A stretch of 64,000 bases of DNA. Origin: Echinicola soli. GTDB taxonomy: Bacteria; Bacteroidota; Bacteroidia; Cytophagales; Cyclobacteriaceae. This document shows, piece after piece, positions 8,047-16,964 of this stretch. A program made the translations under genes and the position numbers. Positions within the stretch are counted from its first letter, which is position 1, and every line of letters starts with the position of its first letter. Location of the stretch: the NCBI RefSeq assembly GCF_006575665.1, contig NZ_CP041253.1, forward strand, positions 3,199,001 through 3,263,000, read 5' to 3'. The notes beneath the pieces were generated by a model. The model did not search any database. It had not been told where the DNA came from and was given only the letters and a program-made list of their open reading frames with translations.

Positions 8047-8199
8047 AATTGTCATACCATTGGATTCACAGGACCAAACCAACTTTTAGAGGGGTCAATA
8101 TCCCCGGAGAGGGGTCAGTATCATCCAGAATATCCATGTATGATGAAGCCATTAAATGGTAACTTTGGAGCATTACAAATTTTTGATTTACCTTTTTAG

Positions 8200-8892
8200 A
8201 TGAAAAAAATATTGATTGTCGAAGATGATGTGGACTTAAGTCGAAACATAGCAGATTCTTTGCGGGCAGAGGGGATTGAACCGATGGTGGTGTACGATGG
8301 GTTACTGGCAGCCAAGTTGCTGGAAAGAGAGCTGTTTCATGGGGTGATTATGGACATTAACCTACCGGGATGGAATGGGTTTGAGCTTTGTAGATATTTT
8401 AGAAAACGCAATCAACATACTCCAGTCCTCATGCTTACGGCCTTTAGCGAACTGGAGGACAAAGTGATCGGTTACGAAGCCGGGGCAGATGATTACCTGA
8501 CCAAGCCATTTTTTATGAAGGAACTTTTGATGAAGGTTCAAGTTCTTCTCAAAAGGGGGCAACACCAGTTGGATCGAGCACCCAATGATCCTATAATTAC
8601 AGTAGGAGCGCTTAAACTCAACAGGACAAGTAAGGAGGTGGAGCAAATGGGGCAAAAGATTGATTTGACCCCGAGGGAATTCCAAATCTTGGAAGCTTTA
8701 CTGGAGGCCAATGGGAATCTTGTTTCCAAAAAGGAACTTGTTCAGAAAATATGGGGGACTACTTTGGATATTTCTTCCTCTACCAATACCATCGAAGTAT
8801 ATATTAATTTCCTGCGAAATAAACTGGACAAACCCTTTGGTAAACAATCAATTAGGACGAAGGTAGGCTTTGGTTATTACTATAAAGACTGA
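8200..8892 (+). CDS. OmpR/PhoB-family response regulator (CusR-like)
   Basis: 230 residues. Receiver domain 1-120 with the acidic pair E8/D9-D10, phospho-acceptor D52 in 'VIMDINLPGWNG', T80 in 'LMLTAF' and K102 in 'DYLTKPF'. A winged-helix DNA-binding domain spans 135-230 ('LTPREFQILEALLEANG', 'IEVYINFLRNKLDKPF', 'IRTKVGFGYYY'). Its stop (8890-8892) is one base before the histidine-kinase start. The pair precedes a heavy-metal-type RND efflux operon, so it probably regulates that operon; direct repeats at 10250-10288 are candidate binding sites. The region upstream is now IS21: only 63 bp of native sequence remain before the start. A TAACTTTG hexamer-like element at 8160-8167 fits the Bacteroidota -7 consensus, but no good -33 TTG lies in front of it. 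Confidence 0.93.
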   Translation: MKKILIVEDDVDLSRNIADSLRAEGIEPMVVYDGLLAAKLLERELFHGVIMDINLPGWNGFELCRYFRKRNQHTPVLMLTAFSELEDKVIGYEAGADDYLTKPFFMKELLMKVQVLLKRGQHQLDRAPNDPIITVGALKLNRTSKEVEQMGQKIDLTPREFQILEALLEANGNLVSKKELVQKIWGTTLDISSSTNTIEVYINFLRNKLDKPFGKQSIRTKVGFGYYYKD

Positions 8893-8893
8893 T

Positions 8894-10258
8894 ATGACCA
8901 TACGAAATAAGATATTACGGTACTTTTCCATCAGCATTATCCCGCTGTTGGGCATTTGTCTATTAACGGTTTACCTGGTTTTTAAAGGCTACCGAAAAGA
9001 GGAGTTCCGTCAAAGGCAAAAAGAAAAAATAACGTCCACCTTGACCTACCTTTCCGCTTTTTCCGAGATGGATTCTGAAATGCTCAAGAGCTTTAACAGG
9101 ACGGTGATAGATTCGATGCTCAACGAAAAGCTCTTGATTTTTGATGCTAAAAAAGAACTGGTCTACCGTTCACTTGACGATACGCAGGTGATATCACTGG
9201 AGAAAATCCTTGGAAGGCTATCTCCAAATAGCAGGGAGATAGGGCTTACAGAAGGCGATTACGATGTGGTAGGCCTATATCTTGAATCTGGCGGAAATGC
9301 GTATTATGGGATTTACAAATCCTTTGATGAATTCGGTTATACTAAATTGTATTTTTTAAGGAATATCCTGATCGGGACGTTCTTGGCAATTTCCGTATTA
9401 TTGCTTGTCGTTACTTTTTTCCTTTCTAAGCATATCGCAGCCCCCATCCGACATGTGGCGCTGGCCATACAGCAATACAAGATAGGAGCAAAACGGTTTC
9501 GGCTGGATTTGAATGGTAAATCCAGTGAGGTGGACGCCTTGGTCAATAAGTTCAATGAACTCCTGGACAGAATTGACCTGGCCTTTATGTTCCAGAAAAA
9601 TGCTACCCACCATATTTCCCATGAACTCAAGACCCCGCTGGCCGTACTGGTGTCCAATTTTGAGAAAATGGAAAGGATGGAAGACAACAAAGAACTGCGG
9701 GACCTGTTGGTCAAACAGAAACACATGACCATGGGGATTTCAGAAGTGATCAATGTCCTGCTGGAAATTTCCAAAAAGGATACGGGAACAGGTCTCGAGG
9801 AGAAAGAACTTAGGGTCGATGAACTGATATTTGATCTTTGTGATGAACTTTCGGCCATTTACCCCGACTTTATGTTTTCAGTAGACTTTGGAAGTGGGAT
9901 AGAGGATCCAAAGAAGTTATTGTTCTTGGGAAGTGAATCACTGCTAAGGGCTGCGTTATCAAACCTACTTACCAATTGCATTAGATACGGGCATAGTGGC
10001 ATGGCCAATGTGCTGATAAAGACAAAAAGTGAACAATTGTGCATCCAATTCACCAATAGAGGAGAAACCCTTTCCAAAAAGGAAGTCAAATCAATGTTCA
10101 AACCCTATTTCAGGGGACATAACAGCAAGGGCATATTGGGCAATGGCCTTGGACTTGCGTTGGTCAAAAAAATCATGGAGGTATATGACGGGGATATTGT
10201 TTACACCACCCCGGATAAGGATGTAAACAAGTTTACGATGTTGTTGCCTTTAAGGTAA
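8894..10258 (+). CDS. Sensor histidine kinase (HAMP, HisKA, HATPase)
   Basis: 454 residues from ATG 8894, one nt after the regulator stop. Inner-membrane protein: TM1 about residues 9-29 and TM2 about 160-180 ('NILIGTFLAISVLLLVVTFF') bracket a ~130-residue periplasmic sensor without recognisable domain. HAMP linker follows ('HIAAPIRHVALAIQQY'). The dimerisation domain has the phospho-acceptor H243 in 'ISHELKTP'. The ATPase domain shows an N-box 'NLLTNCIRYG' and a G-box 'GNGLGLALVKKI'. The cognate regulator is 8200-8892. The ligand is unknown; a metal ion is inferred from the adjacent CusCBA-like pump. Confidence 0.92.
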   Translation: MTIRNKILRYFSISIIPLLGICLLTVYLVFKGYRKEEFRQRQKEKITSTLTYLSAFSEMDSEMLKSFNRTVIDSMLNEKLLIFDAKKELVYRSLDDTQVISLEKILGRLSPNSREIGLTEGDYDVVGLYLESGGNAYYGIYKSFDEFGYTKLYFLRNILIGTFLAISVLLLVVTFFLSKHIAAPIRHVALAIQQYKIGAKRFRLDLNGKSSEVDALVNKFNELLDRIDLAFMFQKNATHHISHELKTPLAVLVSNFEKMERMEDNKELRDLLVKQKHMTMGISEVINVLLEISKKDTGTGLEEKELRVDELIFDLCDELSAIYPDFMFSVDFGSGIEDPKKLLFLGSESLLRAALSNLLTNCIRYGHSGMANVLIKTKSEQLCIQFTNRGETLSKKEVKSMFKPYFRGHNSKGILGNGLGLALVKKIMEVYDGDIVYTTPDKDVNKFTMLLPLR

Positions 10259-10288
10259 TCTTTATTTTCATTAAGGTTATTTTAAGGT
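10250..10288 (+). promoter_or_regulatory. Three phased TTAAGGT direct repeats, candidate response-regulator operator
   Basis: TTAAGGT occurs at 10250-10256 (overlapping the kinase gene end), 10271-10277 and 10282-10288. Offsets of 21 and 11 bp put all three on one helical face. Tandem direct 6-7-mers spaced about 11 bp are the usual recognition pattern of OmpR/PhoB-family regulators, and one is encoded just upstream. The sites end 35 bp before the outer-membrane-factor start at 10324. Confidence 0.6.
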
Positions 10289-10323
10289 GGTTTTGATGTC
10301 ATTTGCCATTATAAAGATTGGCA

Positions 10324-11658
10324 ATGATGCAAAAGAAACACCTATATTACCTATTATCCCTATCCTTGTTGATAGCGATTGGCCCATTGGACAGCTTGGG
10401 CCAATCGCTCCAAGACAACAGCTACCAAAGCGATACACTGAGGCTGGACAGGAGCTCTTGTGAAGCTTACCTGCTCCAAAACAGTGTTAGGATAGTGGCG
10501 GAAGAACTTGAGATTGACAAGGCCATGGCTGAAAAATGGCAGGCCAAGTTATGGCCAAACCCCAGCCTTGAAATCGATGAGGTAAACCTTTGGTCCACAC
10601 CTTCCCAACTGGGATACTTCGGGGAGGAATTACCTCCAATAGCGGGGAACTTTGGAAGGAATCTTCAGGTCTCCATGGCCCTTGAACAACTGGTGCAGAC
10701 AGCTGGGAAGCGAAAAAAACTCATAGCGATTGAAGAAGTCGCTGTCGAGCAATCGGAAGCCTACTTCAAGGATTTTTTAAGAGAACTCAAATTGTCTTTT
10801 AGGGAGCTGCTCAACCAACTGGAATACCTGGAAAATAATAAGACCTTATTAGCCAGCCAATTTGCATCCCTTTCTCAGCTAAAAAATGCCATGGGCAAGC
10901 AGGTGGAGCTGGGCAATACCGGAAAGGCAGAATATGTCCGGTTAATGGCTGCACAGCTGGAATTGAAAAAGGAACTTTTCGAAATAGAGGAAGAACTCAT
11001 ATCCCTGGAGCATGAGCTGGCACTTCTCATGAACCTGCCCCGTGGGACAGTGCTCAGATTAGAAGTAAGTGATGATTTTCCGGAACTGGAAAAAATTTCC
11101 ACAATCAGCCTGGGCCAGCTGGAAAACGAGGCCTTTAAAAACAGGCCTGACCTTAAGGTGGCCATGTTGGAGGAGAAATATCAAAGTAATATGGTAGACT
11201 ACGAGAAAGCCCAGCGCATTCCCGATGTGGCCTTGAAGGTAGGCTATGATAGGGGAGGTAACTTCATGTTGAATTTTATTGGATTTGGGGCCAGCATCGA
11301 CCTTCCGTTTTTTGACCGTAATCAAGGAAATATCAAACGTGCTCAAATCAGCCAGCAACAGGCGCAACTGAAGGCACAGTATAAACAATCTTCGGTGTTG
11401 GGCGAAGTACGGACGGCCTACTTTTCCCTGATGAAGGAAATTGAATTCTATCGGGATATAGATCATCAGTATGATGCTGAACTTGATGGATTGTTGGAAA
11501 ATTATACACGGAATTTTAGTGATCGTAACATCAGCTTGCTGGCCTATTTGGATTTTTTGGAGGCCTATCTGGAAAACAAGGAAATCCTGCTCGATACCAA
11601 AAGGTCCATCAGGGATAAATTGGAAACATTGCATTCAACCATCCACGGAGAAATTTAA
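10324..11658 (+). CDS. TolC-family outer membrane factor (CusC/CzcC-like)
   Basis: 444 residues from ATG 10324 (a second ATG follows at 10327). Signal peptide about residues 1-27, hydrophobic core 'YYLLSLSLLIAIGPLDSL'. Two outer-membrane-efflux-protein repeats with long, Leu/Glu-rich periplasmic helices. Conserved pieces include 'WPNPSLEIDEVNLW', 'NRPDLKVAMLEEKYQ' and 'ASIDLPFFDRNQGNIKRAQ', characteristic of the metal-RND partner subgroup. It should form the outer-membrane channel for the pump encoded by the next two genes. Stop at 11658 is 13 nt before the MFP start, indicating one operon. Confidence 0.92.
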   Translation: MMQKKHLYYLLSLSLLIAIGPLDSLGQSLQDNSYQSDTLRLDRSSCEAYLLQNSVRIVAEELEIDKAMAEKWQAKLWPNPSLEIDEVNLWSTPSQLGYFGEELPPIAGNFGRNLQVSMALEQLVQTAGKRKKLIAIEEVAVEQSEAYFKDFLRELKLSFRELLNQLEYLENNKTLLASQFASLSQLKNAMGKQVELGNTGKAEYVRLMAAQLELKKELFEIEEELISLEHELALLMNLPRGTVLRLEVSDDFPELEKISTISLGQLENEAFKNRPDLKVAMLEEKYQSNMVDYEKAQRIPDVALKVGYDRGGNFMLNFIGFGASIDLPFFDRNQGNIKRAQISQQQAQLKAQYKQSSVLGEVRTAYFSLMKEIEFYRDIDHQYDAELDGLLENYTRNFSDRNISLLAYLDFLEAYLENKEILLDTKRSIRDKLETLHSTIHGEI

Positions 11659-11671
11659 ACAAATAACTAAG

Positions 11672-12790
11672 ATGAAAACATTGGGAAAAGTAAATTACAG
11701 TCACCTTTTGGTCCTTGTGCTTCTGCCCATGCTGGTCTCCTGTAGCCCTGAGGGGAAAAGACAACCTGCTGTGGAAAGCAGCAGGTTCTGCCTGGAAGGA
11801 AGCCTCAAGGAAGGGATGACGCTTGTAAAGGCGCAGCAGACGGCCATTAAGGAATCCTTGCCCCTTACCGGAAAGATTGAAACCAATCCCGACCATGTCA
11901 TCCACTTTACCAGCTTGGTCAGTGGAGTGGTTACCAAAACCTATTTTTCTTTAGGGGATCCGGTTTCTTCAGGACAGCTGTTATTGGATATAGTCAGCCC
12001 TGAACTGAGCTCACTGCGAGCAGACAAGAAGCGTCTTGAGGGAGAAATCCTGGTAGCGCAGCGACAATTGAAAGCCATGGAGTCCATGTTTGAGGATAAA
12101 TTGGCTTCTGAAAGGGACTTGCTGGAAGCCGAAAGTCAACAAAAATCTCTGGAGGCCGAGTTGGAAAAAGTCAATGCTAATCTATCTCTTTACCGAGCCA
12201 GCTCCGAAAGGGGTGTTTTTCAGGTCTTTGCCCCTGCTGCTGGCGTGGTTACTTCCAAAAATGTTACGGCAGGTATGCAAATCGTAGCTGACGATACTCC
12301 GCTGTTTACGTTGGCCAACCTGGATTCGGTATGGGCAATGCTCAATATTTATGCAGGCAATTTGGCCCAGATCAAGCAGGGAATGGAGGTGACGATTTCT
12401 TCATTGTCCTATCCGGAATTGGATTTCTCTGGGCAGATCAACCACCTTTCCGAAGTCTTTGAAAGTCAGGAGAAAGTGCTAAAAGGGAGGGTGGTACTCG
12501 AGAACAAAGACCATTTGTTGAAACCCGGAATGGTGGTGGATGTAACTGTAGCCAATGAGCGGAGCCAAAAAGCGATCAGCATTCCTTCCAATGTCCTTGT
12601 TTTTGACAACAATGCTTATCATGCCATCATAAGGAAGGACGATTGTGACCTTCAGTTAAGGAATATTGACCTGGTGATGATCAATGATGGAGTCGCCTAT
12701 GTACAAAACGGCATTGCGGAAGGTGAGCAGGTGATTGCCTCCAACCAATTATTGATCTACGAACAATTGAAAAACCAGCCAAACCATTAA
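11672..12790 (+). CDS. RND efflux periplasmic adaptor (CusB/CzcB-like lipoprotein)
   Basis: 372 residues from ATG 11672. Lipoprotein signal with lipobox 'PMLVSC', Cys at about residue 23, so it is anchored in a membrane facing the periplasm. Membrane-fusion-protein layout: barrel-sandwich halves around 'GVVTKTYFSLGDPVSSGQLL' and 'VFAPAAGVVTSKNVTAGM', a helical hairpin between them ('KRLEGEILVAQRQLKAMESM'), then a beta-barrel with 'LKPGMVVDVTVANE'. It links the TolC-like channel to the RND pump, whose start is 5 nt after this stop. No CusF-like or Met-rich metal-binding extension is visible. Confidence 0.92.
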   Translation: MKTLGKVNYSHLLVLVLLPMLVSCSPEGKRQPAVESSRFCLEGSLKEGMTLVKAQQTAIKESLPLTGKIETNPDHVIHFTSLVSGVVTKTYFSLGDPVSSGQLLLDIVSPELSSLRADKKRLEGEILVAQRQLKAMESMFEDKLASERDLLEAESQQKSLEAELEKVNANLSLYRASSERGVFQVFAPAAGVVTSKNVTAGMQIVADDTPLFTLANLDSVWAMLNIYAGNLAQIKQGMEVTISSLSYPELDFSGQINHLSEVFESQEKVLKGRVVLENKDHLLKPGMVVDVTVANERSQKAISIPSNVLVFDNNAYHAIIRKDDCDLQLRNIDLVMINDGVAYVQNGIAEGEQVIASNQLLIYEQLKNQPNH

Positions 12791-12795
12791 CCGAT

Positions 12796-15700
12796 ATGCA
12801 TAAACTGGTCCAAGAAATAGTAGCCTTTTCCTTGAGAAATACCGTGTTGGTTTTCTTTGCCATCCTCCTATTGGTGGTTGGAGGGATTGTGGCCTACACC
12901 AAAACGCCCATTGAGGCATTTCCTGACGTTACCAATACACGTGCACGCATCATTACCCAATGGCCAGGAAGAAGTGCAGAAGAAGTGGAGAAGTTCATTA
13001 CCCTTCCTATATCCAAGGTGATGAATACGGTGCCTAAAAAGACTTCGGTCAGGTCCATTTCCTTGTTTGGACTTTCTGTGGTCACCATAGGGTTTGATGA
13101 TGCCGATGACTTTTATGCCCAGCAATATGTTGCCAATAAACTACAAGGAGTGGATCTTCCTGACGGGGCGGACGCTGAAATAGAGCCTCCATCCGGGGCA
13201 ACAGGTGAAATCTACCGTTATGTATTGCGAAGCAATCGGCCCATTAAGGATATAACGGCCATCCATGACTGGGTGGTAGAAAGAGAACTACTTGCCGTGC
13301 CGGGAATCGCTGATATTGTAAGTTTCGGTGGGGAAGAAAAAATCTATGAAATCAAGATCAATCCTACCGAACTGGCCAATTACGACCTTTCTCCTTTGGA
13401 TGTCTTTGAGGCAGTAGGCAATAGTAATGTCAACGTGGGAGGTGACGTGGTGGAACGCGGTGACCAAGCCTATGTGGTAAGAGGAATCGGCCTTTTGGAT
13501 CATATTGAGGATATCGGCAATATCATCATTGAGGAAAATGAGGGTACACCGGTACTGGTCAAACATGTCGCCACAGTAGAAATATCGGCAAAACCCCGAC
13601 TTGGCCAGGTAGGCCTGCAGGATGAGGATGATTTGGTACAGGGGATTGTGATCATGCTCAGAGGAGAAAACCCCAATGAGGTGATCGGAAGGTTAAAGGA
13701 AAGAATCACGGAATTAAATTCCAGGATCCTTCCCAAGGATGTAAAAATAGAGCCCTTTGTGGACCGTACCGAACTAGTGGATGTCACGGTAAACACCGTA
13801 ACCAAAAACCTAGTGGAGGGAATTGTTCTGGTGTCCTTGGTGGTATTCATTTTCCTAAACAATTGGCGGATGACGGTCATTGTAGCAAGTGTCATTCCTT
13901 TGGCTTTTCTATTTGCGATTATCATGCTAAGGATCCTTGGAATGCCTGCCAATTTGATATCCATGGGATCCCTTGATTTTGGATTGTTGTTGGAGGGGAC
14001 TTTGGTGATTTCCGAAACCGTGTTTGTCAGTTTGGAGCGGAAAGCCCATCAACTTGGTATGGACAGGTTCAATAAAATCTCCAAATCAGGGATCATCAAA
14101 AGGAGTGCGGGCAGTGTGGCATCGTATATCTTCTTTGCCCTGATCATTTTGATCGTGGCATTGATGCCTATTTTCTCCTTTCAAAAGGTAGAAGGAAAAA
14201 TGTTTACTCCACTTGCCTATACGTTGGGGTTTGCATTATTGGGATCATTGATCCTGAGCCTTACCTACGTACCTGCCATGTGTAAGGTGATGCTGACCAA
14301 GGATATTGTGGAGAAAGATAACAAGATAACCAGGGCTTGCCGAGACGGGCTATACCGGTTATATGAATGGAGTTCGAAAAACAAATGGGCAACCGTTACG
14401 GCTTTTATAGGCTTACTGGTGGCGAGTGCTATCGGATTTTCCATGCATGGATCGGAATTCCTCCCAAAATTAAACGAAGGGGCCATATATGCCAGGGCTA
14501 CGCTGCCCAATAGTGTGAGCCTCACCGAATCGGTACGGCTTACCAAAGAAATGAAGGAAAAGGTCAGGGAGTTTGATGAGGTGAAGTTTGTGCTTACCCA
14601 GACGGGCAGACCTAACGATGGTACCGATCCCACGGGATTTTTCAATATAGAATTCCATATCCAGTTATATCCAGAAGATGATTGGGAAAGGAAAGTTTCC
14701 AAGGAACAGCTGATCAGTGAAATTCGTGGTAAGCTTACTGAATATCCAGGAGTGGTATTGGGCTTTAGCCAGCCGATTCAGGACAATGTCGAGGAATATG
14801 TAGCTGGGGTGAAAAGCTCATTGGTCGTCAAGATCTTTGGTCATGACCTGTTTGAGCTGGAAGATTATGCCCATCAAGTGGCCAAATCCCTGGAGAATGT
14901 AGAGGGGATTGAGGACCTGAATGTCTATAAGAATATCGGGCTGCCCGAATTGAGGATCCAACTCCATGACCATAAAATGGCCAGGTATGGGGTCAATGTG
15001 GCAGATGCCCAGGCGGTGGTGGCCATGGCAATCGGAGGACAGGCTGCTACCAATTTTTATGAAGGGGAGCGGATCTTTGATGTTCGGCTGCGATATGAGG
15101 AGAATTACCGGGACAATGAGGAAAAGATAAAGGAAATCCTGATCCCAGCAATGGATGGGGGCAAGGTTCCGCTCAAGGAAATTGCCACCGTGGACTTTCA
15201 TACCGGACCGGCATTTATCTATCGTGAGGACAATAGCAGGTACATTGGCATAGGATTCAGTATAGAGGGCAGGGATCTAGGCAGTACCATTGATGAAGCC
15301 AAGCAAAAGGTAGCCGACTCCGTGGATTTTCCGGATCATCTTACTACGGTATGGGCGGGGGAATTTGAAAGCAAGGAACGCGCGACCAAGCAGTTGGCCA
15401 TGATTGTCCCTGTATCCATCCTTTTGATCATGTTCTTACTGTACATGAATTTTCAAGGAAATATCAAGGATACACTGATTTCCTTCTTGACCATCCCATT
15501 TGCCTTTATTGGAGGATACCTGTCACTTTGGTTGACCGGGACTACTTTTGGGATTTCGGCTGGTATTGGTTTTATCATTTTGTTTGGAGTGGCGACTATT
15601 GATGGGATCGTCCTCATTGGGAATATCAAACAACAACTCATGGAACGTGTTTCTTTGAAAAAGGCCATATCAAATGGAGTCTATTCCAGGATCAGGCCTA

Positions 15701-15909
15701 TTTTGATGATTGCTTTGATGGGAGCCATGGGACTGTTGCCTGCAGCACTTTCTACCGGAATGGGATCGGAAGTACAAAAACCCCTGGCCATCATGATTGT
15801 GGGAGGACTGATTGTATGCATGCTGCTTTCCCTGACCGTTCTTCCGCAAGTATATTACTTGGCCTACAGGAAAGACGCCCAATTTAATCGCCAAAATAGA
15901 CGTAATTGA
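12796..15909 (+). CDS. CusA/CzcA-family heavy-metal RND efflux transporter
   Basis: 1037 residues, full length, with twelve expected TM segments and two large periplasmic loops. The N-terminus 'TPIEAFPDVTNTRARIITQWPGRSAEEVEK' (in parts) is the metal-RND form. The proton-relay segment of TM4 reads 'DFGLLLEGTLVISE': compared with CzcA 'DFGxxVDGxxxxxE' the first Asp and the last Glu are kept, but the middle Asp is Glu. It exports substrate from periplasm or cytoplasm through the adaptor and TolC partner encoded just upstream. The exact metal (Cu/Ag, Co/Zn/Cd or Ni) cannot be set from sequence; no obvious three-Met CusA site was identified by eye. Confidence 0.93.
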   Translation: MHKLVQEIVAFSLRNTVLVFFAILLLVVGGIVAYTKTPIEAFPDVTNTRARIITQWPGRSAEEVEKFITLPISKVMNTVPKKTSVRSISLFGLSVVTIGFDDADDFYAQQYVANKLQGVDLPDGADAEIEPPSGATGEIYRYVLRSNRPIKDITAIHDWVVERELLAVPGIADIVSFGGEEKIYEIKINPTELANYDLSPLDVFEAVGNSNVNVGGDVVERGDQAYVVRGIGLLDHIEDIGNIIIEENEGTPVLVKHVATVEISAKPRLGQVGLQDEDDLVQGIVIMLRGENPNEVIGRLKERITELNSRILPKDVKIEPFVDRTELVDVTVNTVTKNLVEGIVLVSLVVFIFLNNWRMTVIVASVIPLAFLFAIIMLRILGMPANLISMGSLDFGLLLEGTLVISETVFVSLERKAHQLGMDRFNKISKSGIIKRSAGSVASYIFFALIILIVALMPIFSFQKVEGKMFTPLAYTLGFALLGSLILSLTYVPAMCKVMLTKDIVEKDNKITRACRDGLYRLYEWSSKNKWATVTAFIGLLVASAIGFSMHGSEFLPKLNEGAIYARATLPNSVSLTESVRLTKEMKEKVREFDEVKFVLTQTGRPNDGTDPTGFFNIEFHIQLYPEDDWERKVSKEQLISEIRGKLTEYPGVVLGFSQPIQDNVEEYVAGVKSSLVVKIFGHDLFELEDYAHQVAKSLENVEGIEDLNVYKNIGLPELRIQLHDHKMARYGVNVADAQAVVAMAIGGQAATNFYEGERIFDVRLRYEENYRDNEEKIKEILIPAMDGGKVPLKEIATVDFHTGPAFIYREDNSRYIGIGFSIEGRDLGSTIDEAKQKVADSVDFPDHLTTVWAGEFESKERATKQLAMIVPVSILLIMFLLYMNFQGNIKDTLISFLTIPFAFIGGYLSLWLTGTTFGISAGIGFIILFGVATIDGIVLIGNIKQQLMERVSLKKAISNGVYSRIRPILMIALMGAMGLLPAALSTGMGSEVQKPLAIMIVGGLIVCMLLSLTVLPQVYYLAYRKDAQFNRQNRRN

Positions 15910-15916
15910 TAAAATC

Positions 15917-16930
15917 ATGAACAGTGTGCTTGGACGATTGAGAAAAGTAGGGTTAAACGGTTTTTTTATGACCCTGATTTTGGTAATTCTGTTGGCCTAT
16001 TTAAGTCCGGCAATTGGCGCCGATCACAGTGGCATGCCCTGGAACGAACTGATCATCATTGGAAATGCCCTGATCTTTTTCTTCTATGGTATAAAGCTTG
16101 ATCCGCACCAATTAAAGGTGGCGGTAGGCAACTGGAGATTGCATACTGTTGTACAATTGACCACTTTTCTGGTCTTCCCCATACTCGTTTGGTTGTTGTT
16201 TGTTTTCGCAGGGAAGCCAGGAGGAGAGATAGGGTTGGGGGTGATGTTCCTTGCAGCATTGCCTTCCACCGTGTCCTCCTCGGTGGTCATGGTAAATATA
16301 GCAAGGGGAAATGTGCCGGCAGCCATATTCAATGCCAGCTTTTCGAGTTTATTGGGGATATTTATCACTCCATTATGGATGAATTTATTTATGGACAATG
16401 GAGGAAGTGGAGTCCTTTTTGACTTTATGCCCACCATTACCAAATTGTCCATACAGATATTATTACCTTTTATATTGGGACTTTTGTTACATGCCAAATT
16501 AAAGAAATGGGCTGGGAAATTTGCAGAACCGCTAAAGCGATTTGATCAGGGAGTGATTTTGATGATTGTGTTCACTTCTTTTGCCAATGCTTTTTTTGAC
16601 CATATGTTTGAAGGAATGTCCAATAGTTACCTGGGGATGTTGGGAGTGAGTATGGCTACATTGTTTGTATTGGTGGTCTTGGTCATGAACCTGTTGGCGA
16701 GTAAGTGGGACATGCCCATGCAGGATAGGATCACACTAATCTTCTGTGGATCAAAAAAGTCATTGGTACATGGTGCTATCATTGGTAGTGTACTCTTCCC
16801 AGATCCAGCCGTTCTGGGAGCCGTATTGCTGCCTGTGATGGTTTACCATGCTCTTCAGTTGCTAATGGGGAGTGCACTGGCAGGGTACTTCCAAGAGCGC
16901 GGGGGATATACCCAAAAGGGGATAAATTAG
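15917..16930 (+). CDS. Bile acid:sodium symporter-like permease (SBF-like, YfeH type)
   Basis: 337 residues, about ten hydrophobic segments, inner membrane. Sequence features such as 'NALIFFFYGIKLDPHQLKVAVGNWRLH', 'FLAALPSTVSSSVVMVNIARGN', 'FCGSKKSLVHGAIIGSVLF' (each conserved in short blocks) match the SBF-like/YfeH family rather than classical ASBT or ArsB. ATG 15917, seven nt after the RND pump stop, so it is probably the last gene of the same transcript, closed by the terminator at 16965-17000. Its substrate is unknown; coupling to a metal pump operon makes an anion or metal-complex transport role conceivable but unproven. Confidence 0.85.
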   Translation: MNSVLGRLRKVGLNGFFMTLILVILLAYLSPAIGADHSGMPWNELIIIGNALIFFFYGIKLDPHQLKVAVGNWRLHTVVQLTTFLVFPILVWLLFVFAGKPGGEIGLGVMFLAALPSTVSSSVVMVNIARGNVPAAIFNASFSSLLGIFITPLWMNLFMDNGGSGVLFDFMPTITKLSIQILLPFILGLLLHAKLKKWAGKFAEPLKRFDQGVILMIVFTSFANAFFDHMFEGMSNSYLGMLGVSMATLFVLVVLVMNLLASKWDMPMQDRITLIFCGSKKSLVHGAIIGSVLFPDPAVLGAVLLPVMVYHALQLLMGSALAGYFQERGGYTQKGIN

Positions 16931-16964
16931 GGGCTGCTGAAAAACTCAGTTGATTACGTTATGT

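Larger units (their letters stand above)
3057..8136 (+). mobile_element. IS21-family insertion sequence, interrupted by nested IS66 element
   Basis: The ends are TGGATATTC (3057) and GAATATCCA (8136), of the TG...CA type, and are flanked by an exact 8-bp target duplication TGTATGAT (3049-3056 and 8137-8144). Inside the ends are repeated ~20-bp motifs of the TTCCGGAGCATATTGACCCC type: left at 3063-3082, 5581-5600, 5624-5645 and 5656-5677; right, inverted, at 8089-8108 and 8109-8130. These are as expected for IS21 transposase binding sites. Removing the nested IS66 plus one target copy (2439 bp) leaves about 2.64 kb, slightly long for the family because of an extended left non-coding end. Cargo is istA (5734-7314) and istB (7321-8046). 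Insertion lies 63 bp upstream of the response-regulator gene at 8200. Confidence 0.93.
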
